NCBI RefSeq assembly: GCF_008369935.1
Contig: NZ_VTUZ01000008.1
Span: 235,299 to 299,298, forward strand
Direction: 5' to 3'
From: Paraburkholderia panacisoli
GTDB taxonomy: Bacteria > Pseudomonadota > Gammaproteobacteria > Burkholderiales > Burkholderiaceae
Length of the DNA stretch: 64,000 nt
Shown here: positions 1 through 8,804 of the stretch, piece after piece
Layout: each line of letters begins with the position of its first letter
How positions within the stretch are numbered: the stretch's first letter is position 1
Notes under the pieces: model-generated
Database searches by the model: none
What the model was told of the DNA's origin: nothing
Seen by the model: the letters and a program-made list of their open reading frames with translations, nothing else
Program-made: the position numbers and the translations under genes

Positions 1-1211
1 GCTTTCAGACTCGAGGCCTTGGCCGGCTGGCTCAACCACTCCATAGCGGCAGGCAAGCCGCTTTCCTTGAGCGGCACACCTGCGAGACGCAGACCCATTT
101 CGCAACCGGCCAGCGTGGCGAGCAGCATCAGATCGTTGCAATCGCCCAGGTGGCCAATGCGGAACATGCGGCCTTTCATCTTGCCGAGACCCGTGCCGAG
201 CGACATGTCGAAGCGTTCGTAGATGACTTTGCGCACCGCGTCGGCATCGACGCCGTCGGGCATCATCACGCCGGTCAGCACCGGGCTATACACGGCCGGG
301 TCCGCGCACTGGATCTCCAGGCCCCACGCGCGCACCGCGCGGCGGGTCGCTTCGGCCAGACGCTCGTGACGGGCGAAGACGTTGTCGAGCCCTTCGCCGA
401 GAATCATCTCCAGCGCTTCGTGCAAGCCGTAGAGCAGATTCGTGTTCGGCGTGTACGGCCAGTAGCCGGTCTTGTTCATCTCGACGATTTCGCTCCAGTC
501 CCAGAAGCTGCGCGGCAGTTTCGCGTGCTTGCTGGCGGCCATCGCTTTCGGCGAGATCGCGTTGAAGCTGATGCCCGGCGGCAACATCAAACCCTTTTGC
601 GAGCCCGACACGGTCACGTCGACGCCCCATTCGTCGTGGCGATAGTCGGCGCATGCGAGACCCGAGATCGTATCGACCAGCAGCAGAGCCGGATGGCCCG
701 CCGCGTCGATCGCGCGGCGCACGGCGGCGATATCCGACGTGACGCCGGTCGATGTTTCGTTGTGCACGACGCACACCGCCTTGATCGCGTGTTGCGGGTC
801 GGCGCGCAGACGCTCTTCGAGCATCTGCGGCTGCACCCCGCGCCGCCAGCCTTCGATGCCGGGCAAGCCGAGAAACTCAGGCTTGAGGCCAAGGCTTTCC
901 GCCATCTTTTTCCACAGCGTCGCGAAATGGCCGGTCTCGAACATCAGCACCTGATCGCCGGGGCTCAGCGTGTTGGACAGCGCGGCTTCCCACGCACCCG
1001 TGCCGGACGCCGGATAAATCACCACGGGTTGCTGTGTCTTGAAGATCTTCTTGATGCCGTCGAGCACCTTCAGACCGAGTTCGCCAAACTCCGGGCCGCG
1101 ATGGTCGATGGTCGGATAGCTCATCGCCCGGAGGATGCGGTCGGGCACCGGGCTCGGACCCGGAATCTGCAGAAAGTGACGTCCAGCGGGATGAAAGTCT
1201 AGCTTGAGCAT
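1..1211 (-). CDS. Class V aminotransferase (serine-glyoxylate / alanine-glyoxylate type), 3' end cut by window
   Basis: This PLP enzyme is expected to transfer an amino group to glyoxylate. At least 403 codons are visible from the ATG at 1211-1209, and the frame is still open at base 1, so only the last residues are missing if it has the usual length of about 406. The N-terminus (LQIPGPSPVPDRILRAM) and the SGSQKG motif carrying the PLP lysine are typical of the family. It is divergent from a GntR regulator and has a 14-bp palindrome (1230-1243) 18 bp upstream of its start, which suggests direct control by that regulator. The exact amino donor cannot be read from sequence. Confidence 0.9.
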   Translation of the reverse strand, partial: MLKLDFHPAGRHFLQIPGPSPVPDRILRAMSYPTIDHRGPEFGELGLKVLDGIKKIFKTQQPVVIYPASGTGAWEAALSNTLSPGDQVLMFETGHFATLWKKMAESLGLKPEFLGLPGIEGWRRGVQPQMLEERLRADPQHAIKAVCVVHNETSTGVTSDIAAVRRAIDAAGHPALLLVDTISGLACADYRHDEWGVDVTVSGSQKGLMLPPGISFNAISPKAMAASKHAKLPRSFWDWSEIVEMNKTGYWPYTPNTNLLYGLHEALEMILGEGLDNVFARHERLAEATRRAVRAWGLEIQCADPAVYSPVLTGVMMPDGVDADAVRKVIYERFDMSLGTGLGKMKGRMFRIGHLGDCNDLMLLATLAGCEMGLRLAGVPLKESGLPAAMEWLSQPAKASSLK

Positions 1212-1229
1212 TGGGCTCCTCCAATTGAA

Positions 1230-1243
1230 TTTTGCATGCAAAA
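1230..1243. promoter_or_regulatory. Perfect palindromic operator, probable GntR site 1
   Basis: TTTTGCATGCAAAA is a perfect 14-bp palindrome just upstream of the aminotransferase start. A near-identical copy lies at 1367-1380 at the start of the GntR gene, so the two sites bracket the divergent intergenic region. Binding by the adjacent regulator is inferred. Confidence 0.7.
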
Positions 1244-1366
1244 AACTATATCAGACGAAACCCGACGCTCCCAAGTCGAAATTGGCGTCCGCAGACCGGT
1301 GTTTACCCTTGCTATTAACTAATCTTTCAGCTTCCGATAAAATCCCAATTCATGCGAGATGAGGGT

Positions 1367-1380
1367 TTTTGTATGCAAAA
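1367..1380. promoter_or_regulatory. Palindromic operator over the GntR start codon, site 2
   Basis: TTTTGTATGCAAAA differs from site 1 by one base. It spans the ATG at 1373 that is preferred as the regulator start. A repressor bound here would block its own transcription or translation initiation, so autoregulation is likely. Confidence 0.65.
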
Positions 1381-2098
1381 TTCGGATTTCAATCCGGGTG
1401 TCACCGCGTCCCCGCTGATGCCGAAAGTCGAGCGCCAGCGCCTGCACGACACGGTGGTGGAGCACATCCGCCGCTTTATCGTCGAAGGGGCGCTGGAGCC
1501 GGGCAAGAAACTGAACGAGCGGGAGCTGTGCGAAACGCTCGGCATTTCGCGCACGCCGCTGCGCGAGGCGCTGAAGGTGCTGGCCGCGGAAGGGCTGATC
1601 GAGATTTCGCCGAATCGGGGCGCGTCGGTGTCGAAGATGTCTGAGGCGGAGTTGCGCGAGACCTTCGAATTGATGAGCGGTCTCGAAGCGTTTTCCGGTG
1701 AGCTGGCGGCGGAGCGCATGACCGCCGCCGAGCTTGCCGAGATCAAGGCGCTGCATTACGCGATGCTCGCGTGCCGCACGCAAAACGATCTGCCTGGGTA
1801 CTACAGCCGCAACCAGGCGATCCACGACAAGATCAATGAGGCAGCGCGCAATTCAGCGCTGCGGCAGACTTATATCGCGGTGAACCGGCGCTTGCAGGCG
1901 CTCAGGTTCCGCTCGAACTTTCAGACTCCCAAGTGGGACAGTGCGATCCACGATCACGACGAGATGCTGAAGGCGCTCGAAGCGCGCGACGGCAAAAAGC
2001 TGAGTGCGATTCTCCGGCAGCATCTGCTCGACAAGCGCGATGCGGTTTTGCAGGTGCAGTCGCAGGAAGCGGCGGCGGCTTCGCCGTTGAAGACTTAA
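1373..2098 (+). CDS. GntR-family (FadR/FCD-type) transcriptional regulator
   Basis: 241 residues. The N-terminal winged helix (RQRLHDTVVEHIRRFIVEG to ISRTPLREALKVLAAEGL) is classic GntR, and the helical C-terminal half fits an FCD ligand domain with candidate metal/ligand residues (HDK, HDHDEM, LRQHLLDKR). I chose the ATG at 1373 over 1352 because GAGGG (1361-1365) sits 7 bp before it. It is divergent from the aminotransferase and convergent with the MFS gene. Palindromes at 1230 and 1367 suggest it controls the aminotransferase and itself. The effector is unknown. Confidence 0.9.
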   Translation: MQNSDFNPGVTASPLMPKVERQRLHDTVVEHIRRFIVEGALEPGKKLNERELCETLGISRTPLREALKVLAAEGLIEISPNRGASVSKMSEAELRETFELMSGLEAFSGELAAERMTAAELAEIKALHYAMLACRTQNDLPGYYSRNQAIHDKINEAARNSALRQTYIAVNRRLQALRFRSNFQTPKWDSAIHDHDEMLKALEARDGKKLSAILRQHLLDKRDAVLQVQSQEAAAASPLKT

Positions 2099-2172
2099 GC
2101 CACCTAAAGGTGTTTTGCGTTCGGCGTCGAGATGGCTGGCGCCGTCCGAACGCCCGCGCCGAAGGCAAAAAC

Positions 2173-2424
2173 TTGTCCACCTAAAATGTTCGCAAGCCTG
2201 TGGACAACATTCGCATATCCGAGCCAAGTGGTTGATGCAGCAGAAGTATATGCTTGCGGTTGATGTGTAGGCACGGGGGGTTGTTACGTGGTCCTTCATG
2301 CTGCGGAGCTCGTTTAGCAAGGACGCCATACGAGCCGCGGCCGACCCAACTTCCAGTTGTCCACATAATTTGGGCACAAGCCTGTGGACAACCTGCGCAC
2401 AGCCCGGCCAAGTGATTGATGCCA
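2173..2424. repeat. Pair of imperfect ~68-bp direct repeats with TTGTCCAC/GTGGACAA inverted arms
   Basis: The 419-bp gap between the GntR and MFS genes has no credible gene. It holds two copies (about 2173-2240 and 2357-2424, offset 184 bp) of an imperfect repeat. Each has TTGTCCAC and, 27 bp further, GTGGACAA, followed by a conserved CCAAGTG-TTGATGC block. The arms resemble relaxed DnaA boxes. The function is unknown. Confidence 0.7.
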
Positions 2425-2517
2425 CAAGGCTATCTACCACCGGCTCAGTCGCGGGCAGCCTCCGGCGCATCGTTTTTCCGAATGCCGACAGGCCGCCCAC
2501 ACCTATTCAAACCACGC

Positions 2518-3861
2518 TCACTGCACCACTTCCTTCCGCCGCAGCGACTCCGGCAATCCGTACAACACGATCAACGCGCAAACCACGCTCATCGCGCCGA
2601 TCACATACAGCGCCGGCGTGGTGCTCCCGGTCAGATCCATCACACGCCCCACCATGACCGGGCTGACGATCCCGCCAAGCTGTCCCAGCGTATTGATCAA
2701 CGCGATCCCGCCAGCCGCGCCGGCGCCCGCCAGGAGCTTGGGCGGCAGCGCCCAGAAGGCCGGAATCGACGCCACCACGCCCGCGCCCATCACGGCCAGC
2801 GCGACGACCAGCAAGCCGGTCTGCTTGTCGAAGAACCCCGCGGCAAAGAAGCCGATCGCCGACATCACCAGCAAGCCGAACACGAACTTGCGCCGCTCGC
2901 CGGTTGCGTCGGACAGGCGTCCCACCACCACCATGCAGATCGCGCCGCACACGTAAGGCACCGCTGTCAGCAAGCCGATGAAGGTCGGGTTGTGAGTGCC
3001 CGACACGCGAATCAGATGCGGCGCCCAGAAATTCAACCCGTACGACGCCACCTGAATCAGGAAATAAACCAGTCCCAGGGTGAGAAAGCCGGGTGTCCTG
3101 ATGGCCCCCATCAACGAACGCCCCACGTCTTGATGACGGCTCTGCTGCGCAATCTGCCCCGCCAGAAAAGTCTTCTCCGACGACGACAGCCAGCCCGCGT
3201 CCTCGATACGATCCTTCAGCAGCTTCAACACCATGATCCCGAGCGCGACACAGGGCAAGCCGCCGAGCAGAAACAGCCAGTGCCAGCCCGGCATCCCCAG
3301 CACGCCGTTCATGTGCCCGATCACGAGGCCCGCGAGCGGCGCGCCGACCAGGCCCGAGAACGCGGACGCGAGAAACAGCATCGACGTGATGCGCCCGCGA
3401 TAGCTCGGCGGAAACCACAGCGTCAGGTAGTACAGCACGCCGGGCGCAAAGCCCGCTTCCATCGCGCCGATCACGAAACGCAGTCCGTAGAACTGCCATT
3501 CGTTGCTGACGAACACCATGGCCGCTGTCGCGAGGCCCCACGAAATCATGATCCGCGCGATCCAGCGCCGCGCGCCGACCTTGTACAGAAACAGATTGCT
3601 CGGCACTTCGAACAGCACATAGCCGATCACGAACAGACTCGCGCCCAGACCATACGCGGTATCGGACAAGCCGAGATCGCTCTGCAACTGGAACTTCGCG
3701 AAGCTGATGTTGATGCGGTCGAAGAACGCGAACAGATAGCAGATCATGATGAGCGGCATCACCCGCCACGCAACTTTACGGATGATGGCCGCGACATCGT
3801 CCGCGCTATGCTCACGGCTGTCGCTTGCGACTGCGCCCAGGTCACTCATGCTTGTCTCCAA
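2518..3861 (-). CDS. MFS transporter (anion:cation symporter type)
   Basis: 447 residues with about 12 hydrophobic segments. The segment FFDRINISFAKFQLQSDLGLS after the first helix, with a nearby VGYVLFEVPSN-type stretch, is typical of the ACS family that imports organic acids, sugar acids and phthalate-like carboxylates. It is the last gene of the minus-strand run LysR, CoA-transferase, lyase, MFS, 55 bp after the lyase. It probably imports the acid that the two enzymes metabolise. The substrate cannot be named from sequence. Confidence 0.88.
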   Translation of the reverse strand: METSMSDLGAVASDSREHSADDVAAIIRKVAWRVMPLIMICYLFAFFDRINISFAKFQLQSDLGLSDTAYGLGASLFVIGYVLFEVPSNLFLYKVGARRWIARIMISWGLATAAMVFVSNEWQFYGLRFVIGAMEAGFAPGVLYYLTLWFPPSYRGRITSMLFLASAFSGLVGAPLAGLVIGHMNGVLGMPGWHWLFLLGGLPCVALGIMVLKLLKDRIEDAGWLSSSEKTFLAGQIAQQSRHQDVGRSLMGAIRTPGFLTLGLVYFLIQVASYGLNFWAPHLIRVSGTHNPTFIGLLTAVPYVCGAICMVVVGRLSDATGERRKFVFGLLVMSAIGFFAAGFFDKQTGLLVVALAVMGAGVVASIPAFWALPPKLLAGAGAAGGIALINTLGQLGGIVSPVMVGRVMDLTGSTTPALYVIGAMSVVCALIVLYGLPESLRRKEVVQ

Positions 3862-3916
3862 TGCCGGAAACGGTGATGCCGTCCGGTCGTTTAATCAGTT
3901 AAAGGTGCGGGGTTGG

Positions 3917-4867
3917 TCAGATCTGTAGAACGTATTCAGGTACCGGATGCAGGTCGCAATTGCGGCCTGCCTTCGCCAGTTGCCCCGGCACGTCGTGGCC
4001 GAGCAAACCGGGCAAGCCGCGCGACAGCGCGATGAGCTTTTCCAGATCGATCGCGGTGGGGATGCCCATCTCGTCGCACAGATTCACGAGGTCTTCCGTG
4101 CAGATGTTGCCGGATGCGCCCGGCGCGAACGGGCAGCCGCCCAAGCCGCCCAGCGCCGCATCGAAGCGGCGCGCGCCGGCTTCGTAGGCGGCCAGCACGT
4201 TGGCGAGGCCCAGCCCGCGCGTGTTGTGAAAGTGCAGCGTGAGCGCCTCGGCCGGCAAGCGTTCGAGCACGCGCGTCACCAGCCGCGCCACCTGGCGCGG
4301 GCTTGCCATGCCGGTCGTGTCGGCGAGCGTGACGCCCTCGATGCCCATCTCGCGATACGTATCGACAATGCCGACCACACGGTCTTCGTTGATGCGCCCT
4401 TCGAACGGACAGCCGAACGCGGTCGCCACCGTCGCGTTCAGCAGCACGCCCGAACCCTTGACGTGCCGCACGATGTCGTCGAACGCCAGCAGCGAGGACT
4501 CGCAACTCATGCGCATGTTGGCGCGGTTGTGGGTCTGGCTCGCGGACATCACGAGGTTCAGTTCGTCGGCGTGCGCGGCGAGTGCGCGCTCGGCGCCCTT
4601 CAGGTTCGGCACCAGCGCGACGTAGATCACGCCGGGGTGGCGCTCGATCTGCTGGAACACGGCCTCGCCGTCGCGCAATGCCGGAATCGCTTTCGGCGAC
4701 ACGAACGAGCCGGCCTCGATACGCGTGAAACCCGCGGTGGATAGCGCGTCGATCAGCGCGATCTTGTCGGCGGTCTCGACCCACGTAGGTTCGATCTGCA
4801 AGCCGTCGCGCGGGGACACTTCCTGCACGATCAGTTTGTCGGATGGGGTGTCGTTGACGGCGCTCAT
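3917..4867 (-). CDS. Hydroxymethylglutaryl-CoA lyase family protein
   Basis: 316 residues, a DRE-TIM barrel lyase expected to cleave HMG-CoA (or a close 3-hydroxyacyl-CoA) into acetyl-CoA and a keto product. Visible motifs are SPRDGLQIEP near residue 19, LHFHNTRGLG, and the signature GLGGCPFAPGASGN with the catalytic cysteine. The ATG at 4867 overlaps the stop of the CoA-transferase (ATGA), so translation is coupled; longer in-frame starts lie inside that gene and are rejected. Together with the CoA-transferase this implies activation of a dicarboxylic acid to its CoA ester and cleavage. Confidence 0.88.
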   Translation of the reverse strand: MSAVNDTPSDKLIVQEVSPRDGLQIEPTWVETADKIALIDALSTAGFTRIEAGSFVSPKAIPALRDGEAVFQQIERHPGVIYVALVPNLKGAERALAAHADELNLVMSASQTHNRANMRMSCESSLLAFDDIVRHVKGSGVLLNATVATAFGCPFEGRINEDRVVGIVDTYREMGIEGVTLADTTGMASPRQVARLVTRVLERLPAEALTLHFHNTRGLGLANVLAAYEAGARRFDAALGGLGGCPFAPGASGNICTEDLVNLCDEMGIPTAIDLEKLIALSRGLPGLLGHDVPGQLAKAGRNCDLHPVPEYVLQI

Positions 4868-6057
4868 TGCACGGCTCCTTCGCGGCGCAGCCGCTCGATG
4901 TCTTCGTTGGCGAATCCGAGTTCGGCTAGCACGCTGCCGGTGTGCTCGCCGAGCGACGGCCCTTGCCAGCGCACTTCGCCCGGCGTGTCCGAAAGCTTCG
5001 GCACGATGCCCGGCATCTTCACCGACGCGCCGCCCGGCAATTGCGCTTGCAGCAACATATCGCGCGCCTGGTAGTGCGGATCGGCGACGATATCGGCCAC
5101 CGAATAGATGCGGCCCGCCGGCACCTCGGCGCGTTCGAGCGCGGCCAGCACTTCGTCGATTGCGTGATGCGAGGTCCATGCGCTGATCGCCTGATCGAGC
5201 AGCGCGCAGTGCTTCACGCGGCCGTCGTTGTGCGCGAGCGCGGGGTCGTCGGCGAGATCGGGGCGGCCAATCAGATACATGAGGCGCTTGAAGATCGGAT
5301 CGCTGTTGCCAGCGATCACGACATAGCCGTCGTCTTCGGTGCGATACGTGTTCGACGGCGCAATGCCCGGCAACGCGCCGCCGCTGCGCTCGCGCACATG
5401 GCCGAGCAGATCGTATTCCGGCACGAGGCTTTCCATCAGATTGAACACGCTCTCGACCAGCGACACGTCGACCACCTGGCCTTCGCCCTGGCCCGTCTTC
5501 ACGCGCAGCAGCGACATCAGCGCGCCGATCACGCCATGCAGCGAAGCGAGCGAATCGCCGAGACTCACGCCGACGCGCGCCGGCGCGCCGTCCACTTCGC
5601 CGGTCGTATAGCGGATCCCGCCCATCGCTTCGCCGATCGCGCCGAAGCCCGGCCGGTCGCGATACGGGCCGGACTGGCCATAGCCGGAGATGCGGACCAT
5701 CGTCAGTTTGGGGTTGATCGCGTGCAGCACGTCCCAGCCGAGGCCGAGCTTTTCGAGCGCGCCGGGACGCAGATTTTCGATCACCACGTCGGCTTCGGCG
5801 GCGAGCCGCTTGACGATTTCGACGCCGTCAGCGGACTTCAGATTCACGCACACGGACTTCTTGTTGCGCGACTGCAGATACCACCAGAGCGAGGTGCCTT
5901 CGTGCAGCTTGCGCCATTTGCGAAGGGGGTCGCCGGTTTCGGGCGCTTCGATCTTGACGACGTCGGCGCCGAACTCGGCCATGAGGCGCGCGGCAAACGG
6001 CGCGGCGATGAGGGTTCCGATCTCGACGACGCGAATACCCTGAAGGGGTCCACCCAT
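4864..6057 (-). CDS. CaiB/BaiF-type (class III) CoA-transferase
   Basis: 397 residues, the normal family length. The N-terminus (PLQGIRVVEIGTLIAAPFAARLMAEFGADVVKIEAP) is the family hallmark, and the aspartate of the DSLASLHG region fits the catalytic acid. It should move CoA from a donor such as succinyl-CoA to a carboxylic acid. It is coupled by ATGA to the lyase, so hydroxymethylglutarate, itaconate-like or related acids are candidate substrates by inference only. Confidence 0.9.
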   Translation of the reverse strand: MGGPLQGIRVVEIGTLIAAPFAARLMAEFGADVVKIEAPETGDPLRKWRKLHEGTSLWWYLQSRNKKSVCVNLKSADGVEIVKRLAAEADVVIENLRPGALEKLGLGWDVLHAINPKLTMVRISGYGQSGPYRDRPGFGAIGEAMGGIRYTTGEVDGAPARVGVSLGDSLASLHGVIGALMSLLRVKTGQGEGQVVDVSLVESVFNLMESLVPEYDLLGHVRERSGGALPGIAPSNTYRTEDDGYVVIAGNSDPIFKRLMYLIGRPDLADDPALAHNDGRVKHCALLDQAISAWTSHHAIDEVLAALERAEVPAGRIYSVADIVADPHYQARDMLLQAQLPGGASVKMPGIVPKLSDTPGEVRWQGPSLGEHTGSVLAELGFANEDIERLRREGAVQ

Positions 6058-6162
6058 GATGCTGTCTCCGAAGCTGGTTTCGTGTTGGGAGACAGCTTAG
6101 GAGCGGCGCGGCGGCGGCGTCCAACCGCAATTCGCCAACGACCGTTCGCGAACGGCGAACGC

Positions 6163-7134
6163 TCAGCGCCTGGCGGCGGCCGGCGGGGCTTGGGGGGATG
6201 CGTTGGCGGCTTCGGCGGCTTCCGCTGCCTCGATCGAACGCAGGTGGTCGAACAGCAGGCGGCTCACCGGCGAAAGCGCATCGACGTCGCGCACCACCAG
6301 CACGAGGCTGCGCTCGGACCAATCGTCCTCGAGCGGCGTGCCGACCAGTCCGAGCGGCGCACCCAGCAGCTGAAACACCTTGCGCGGCAGCACGCCGACA
6401 CCCATGCCGGCTTGCACCATCCGGCACACCGCGTCGAAACCCGGCACATGGATGCGCAAGCGCAGCGGCTTGCCGGCCTGGCGCGCGGCGAGGTGAGTGC
6501 GAGCGTTGATCGAACTCGCGGCATGCAGGCCGACGTGATCGCCGTCCAGGGTTTCGGCGAAGGCGATACTGGCGCGCCCCGCCAACGGATGATCGTCGCG
6601 CATCACGAGCACCAGCGAGTCGTGCCGGTAGTGCGTGACGTGCAGGTCGTGTGTGTCGGCGTCGCCGGAACAGATGCCGAGATCGACGAGGCTATCGTCG
6701 ACGGCTTCGACCACGCCGCCGCTCGGCCGCTCTTCGAGGTCGAGCTTGACGCGCTCGTGCTGCAACTGGAACGCGCGCAAATCCTCAGGTAGAAATTCGA
6801 CGATCGCCGACAGATTGGCCATCATTCGCACGTAGCCGCGCACGCCGCTTGCATGGCCGGCCAGTTCAATGCCGATGTTCTCGATGTCGCGCATCACGCG
6901 CCGCGCGTGATGCAGCAGCGTTTCACCGGCCGGCGTCAGCGTCATGCCGCGCGCATTGCGCTGAAACAGCGTCGCGCCGACCGCCTGTTCGAGTTCGAGC
7001 AGACGCTTGCTCGCGGCGGACACGGCAATCGCCTCGCGCTCGGCGGCACGCGTGAGCGTGCCTTCTTCGTAGACGGCGAGAAAGAGCTGGAGCGTGGTGA
7101 GGTCGAGCCTTCGGAGAAGGTTTTTGATTACCAT
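6163..7134 (-). CDS. LysR-family transcriptional regulator
   Basis: 323 residues. The N-terminal helix-turn-helix (LDLTTLQLFLAVYEEGTLTRAAE ... LFQRNARGMTLTPAGE) is classic LysR, followed by a periplasmic-binding-like effector domain and an alanine-rich tail. It lies on the same strand 105 bp upstream of the CoA-transferase, so it may be the first gene of the operon or have its own promoter. It is the likely activator of the CoA-transferase/lyase/MFS genes. Confidence 0.9.
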   Translation of the reverse strand: MVIKNLLRRLDLTTLQLFLAVYEEGTLTRAAEREAIAVSAASKRLLELEQAVGATLFQRNARGMTLTPAGETLLHHARRVMRDIENIGIELAGHASGVRGYVRMMANLSAIVEFLPEDLRAFQLQHERVKLDLEERPSGGVVEAVDDSLVDLGICSGDADTHDLHVTHYRHDSLVLVMRDDHPLAGRASIAFAETLDGDHVGLHAASSINARTHLAARQAGKPLRLRIHVPGFDAVCRMVQAGMGVGVLPRKVFQLLGAPLGLVGTPLEDDWSERSLVLVVRDVDALSPVSRLLFDHLRSIEAAEAAEAANASPQAPPAAARR

Positions 7135-7211
7135 GGCGGGGCGCCGCGTTGTGTGCGATCCATCTATTCTGACGCCAGATGCGCAAAACTGGGCGACGCC
7201 CTGTCAATCGC

Positions 7212-7514
7212 TCAATCCTTCCACGCCGAGCCGAGAGTCATCGTCCAAAAATTCTCGCGATGGTAATGCGGGTCTTTCAGCGCCAGCACATCCGCCTTCA
7301 CGTTGCCGAAGATCGTCTCCGGTTTGTGAATCGTGCCGTGTGCGAGCAGTTCGGAATCGTACTTCAACTGTTCGTGTGCACCGGCCAGCGAGCCGAATAG
7401 AAAGACGCGCCGCGATTGGTAATACAGCAGTCGGGTTCCGGTATCGTGCACGCGTTGCGTGGCCCCAGGCGCCATCATGCTGTCTGGAATCCGAATGCCT
7501 GCGATCATGGTCAT
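7212..7514 (-). pseudogene. HD-domain (cyanamide-hydratase-like) hydrolase with the catalytic core deleted
   Basis: The 100-residue ORF joins what looks like the N-terminus of an HD-domain family (IAGIRIPDSMMAPGA ... YQSRRVFLFGSLAG ... YDSELL) directly to that family's C-terminal end (HKPETIFGNVKADVLA). Full-length relatives are about twice as long and carry the metal-binding HD motif between these parts. No HD pair is present here, so the product should lack metal and activity. The frame is intact, which points to an in-frame internal deletion. It lies between the LysR gene and a divergent GlxA-type regulator. Confidence 0.6.
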
Positions 7515-7740
7515 GTGACGTGCCCCGTGACGGATTCGGATGAACGGGACGCGCTATCCTCGCGACTTCAAACCGCGTTTGGTATGCTGGTCTACGGCGC
7601 TCTTCATGCGGTTCAGGCCGCGCGTCAGATGAAGTCCAGTATTGGTCAACGCGTCGCCACGGACCGCCGATCGCTGCCAAACGCACCGCGTCGACCGCTG
7701 CGACGCGCGGATTCCGTCCCTCGTCAAAGGAAGTGTTTCG

Positions 7741-8703
7741 ATGCCCACTGTCGCGATCGCGATCTTCCCCGGCGTGCAAGCGCTCGATGTCGCCGGTCCC
7801 GTCGATGTCTTTTCCGAAGCCAACCTGTTCATTGCGCGTGAGCAGCACTACGAGGTCAAACTGCTCAGCGCCGAGTCCGTGCCGCTGCGCGCGTCGAATG
7901 GTATGACGCTGGTCGCCGACGCCACCTTCGGCGACGCGCGCGAGCCCTTCGATCTCGCGCTGGTCGCGGGCGGCCCCGCGCTCCCCGACAACCACGCGCC
8001 CGATGCGCGCCTGCTCGACTGGCTGACGAACGTCGCCGCGCGCTGCGGCCGCTACGGCTCGATCTGCACCGGCGCGTTCGCGCTCGGCCACGCGGGCTTG
8101 CTCGACGCGCACAACGTCACGACGCACTGGCAACATGCGGCTCAACTGGCCGCGCAATTTCCACACGCGCGTGTCGATTTCGATCGCATCTATCTACGCG
8201 ACGGGCCACTCGTCACGTCGGCGGGCGTGACGGCCGGCATTGATCTGTCGCTCGCGCTGGTCGCAGCGGATCACGGTCCGCACACCGCGCTGGCCGTCGC
8301 CAAGCGGCTGGTGGTGTTCGCGCAGCGCCAGGGCGGCCAGTCGCAATTCAGCCCCTACCTTACGGCGCCCTCCGACGACACCTCGCCGGTCGCCAAAGTG
8401 CAGGCGCACGTCATGGAACGGATCAGCGAGAGCTTCACCGTGACGCAACTGGCCGATGTCGCGGGCATGAGCGCACGAAACTTCGCGCGCGTGTTCGTGC
8501 AGGAGACAGGCGTGACCCCGCACGAATTCATCGAGCGTGCGCGCGTGGATGCGGCGCGCAAGCTGCTCGAAAGCAGCGGCGCGGCCCTCAAGGCCGTTGC
8601 ATACGATTGCGGCTTCGGCACCGCGGACCGCATGCGCATCGTGTTCAGCAAGCGGATCGGCGTGACGCCGATGCAGTATCGCGAGCGCTTTCGCTCGACC
8701 TGA
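7741..8703 (+). CDS. GlxA-family transcriptional regulator (DJ-1/PfpI plus AraC HTH)
   Basis: 320 residues. Residues 1-165 form a DJ-1/PfpI-like domain (VAIAIFPGVQALDVAGPVDVF; YGSICTGAFALGHAGLLD with the nucleophile-elbow cysteine). The C-terminus is an AraC double HTH (FTVTQLADVAGMSARNFARVF; AYDCGFGTADRMR). The start is set by AGGAAG about 8 bp before the ATG at 7741. Relatives regulate amine or amide catabolism. It is divergent from the broken HD hydrolase, which may have been its target. Confidence 0.9.
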   Translation: MPTVAIAIFPGVQALDVAGPVDVFSEANLFIAREQHYEVKLLSAESVPLRASNGMTLVADATFGDAREPFDLALVAGGPALPDNHAPDARLLDWLTNVAARCGRYGSICTGAFALGHAGLLDAHNVTTHWQHAAQLAAQFPHARVDFDRIYLRDGPLVTSAGVTAGIDLSLALVAADHGPHTALAVAKRLVVFAQRQGGQSQFSPYLTAPSDDTSPVAKVQAHVMERISESFTVTQLADVAGMSARNFARVFVQETGVTPHEFIERARVDAARKLLESSGAALKAVAYDCGFGTADRMRIVFSKRIGVTPMQYRERFRST

Positions 8704-8804
8704 AAGCGCTGCGCGGGCAAACGTGGATGAGAGCGCCGCTGCGCGCATGAAATGCTGCGTGAGAAAATGACGGCCTTCGCAAGCCAACGCTCACAAGGAC
8801 CGAC

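Noticed and set aside
2416..3876. 486-codon plus-strand frame opposite the MFS gene
   Set aside because: Composition (His/Arg/Gln-rich) is that of an antisense shadow; the MFS protein on the other strand is clear.
4868..5179. Upstream extension of the HMG-CoA-lyase-like gene
   Set aside because: The extra residues are Arg/Ala-rich antisense-like sequence inside the CoA-transferase gene; the ATGA coupling at 4864-4867 is the normal start.
4942..6792. 616-codon plus-strand frame opposite the CoA-transferase and LysR genes
   Set aside because: It crosses two well-supported minus-strand genes and has no recognisable domain.
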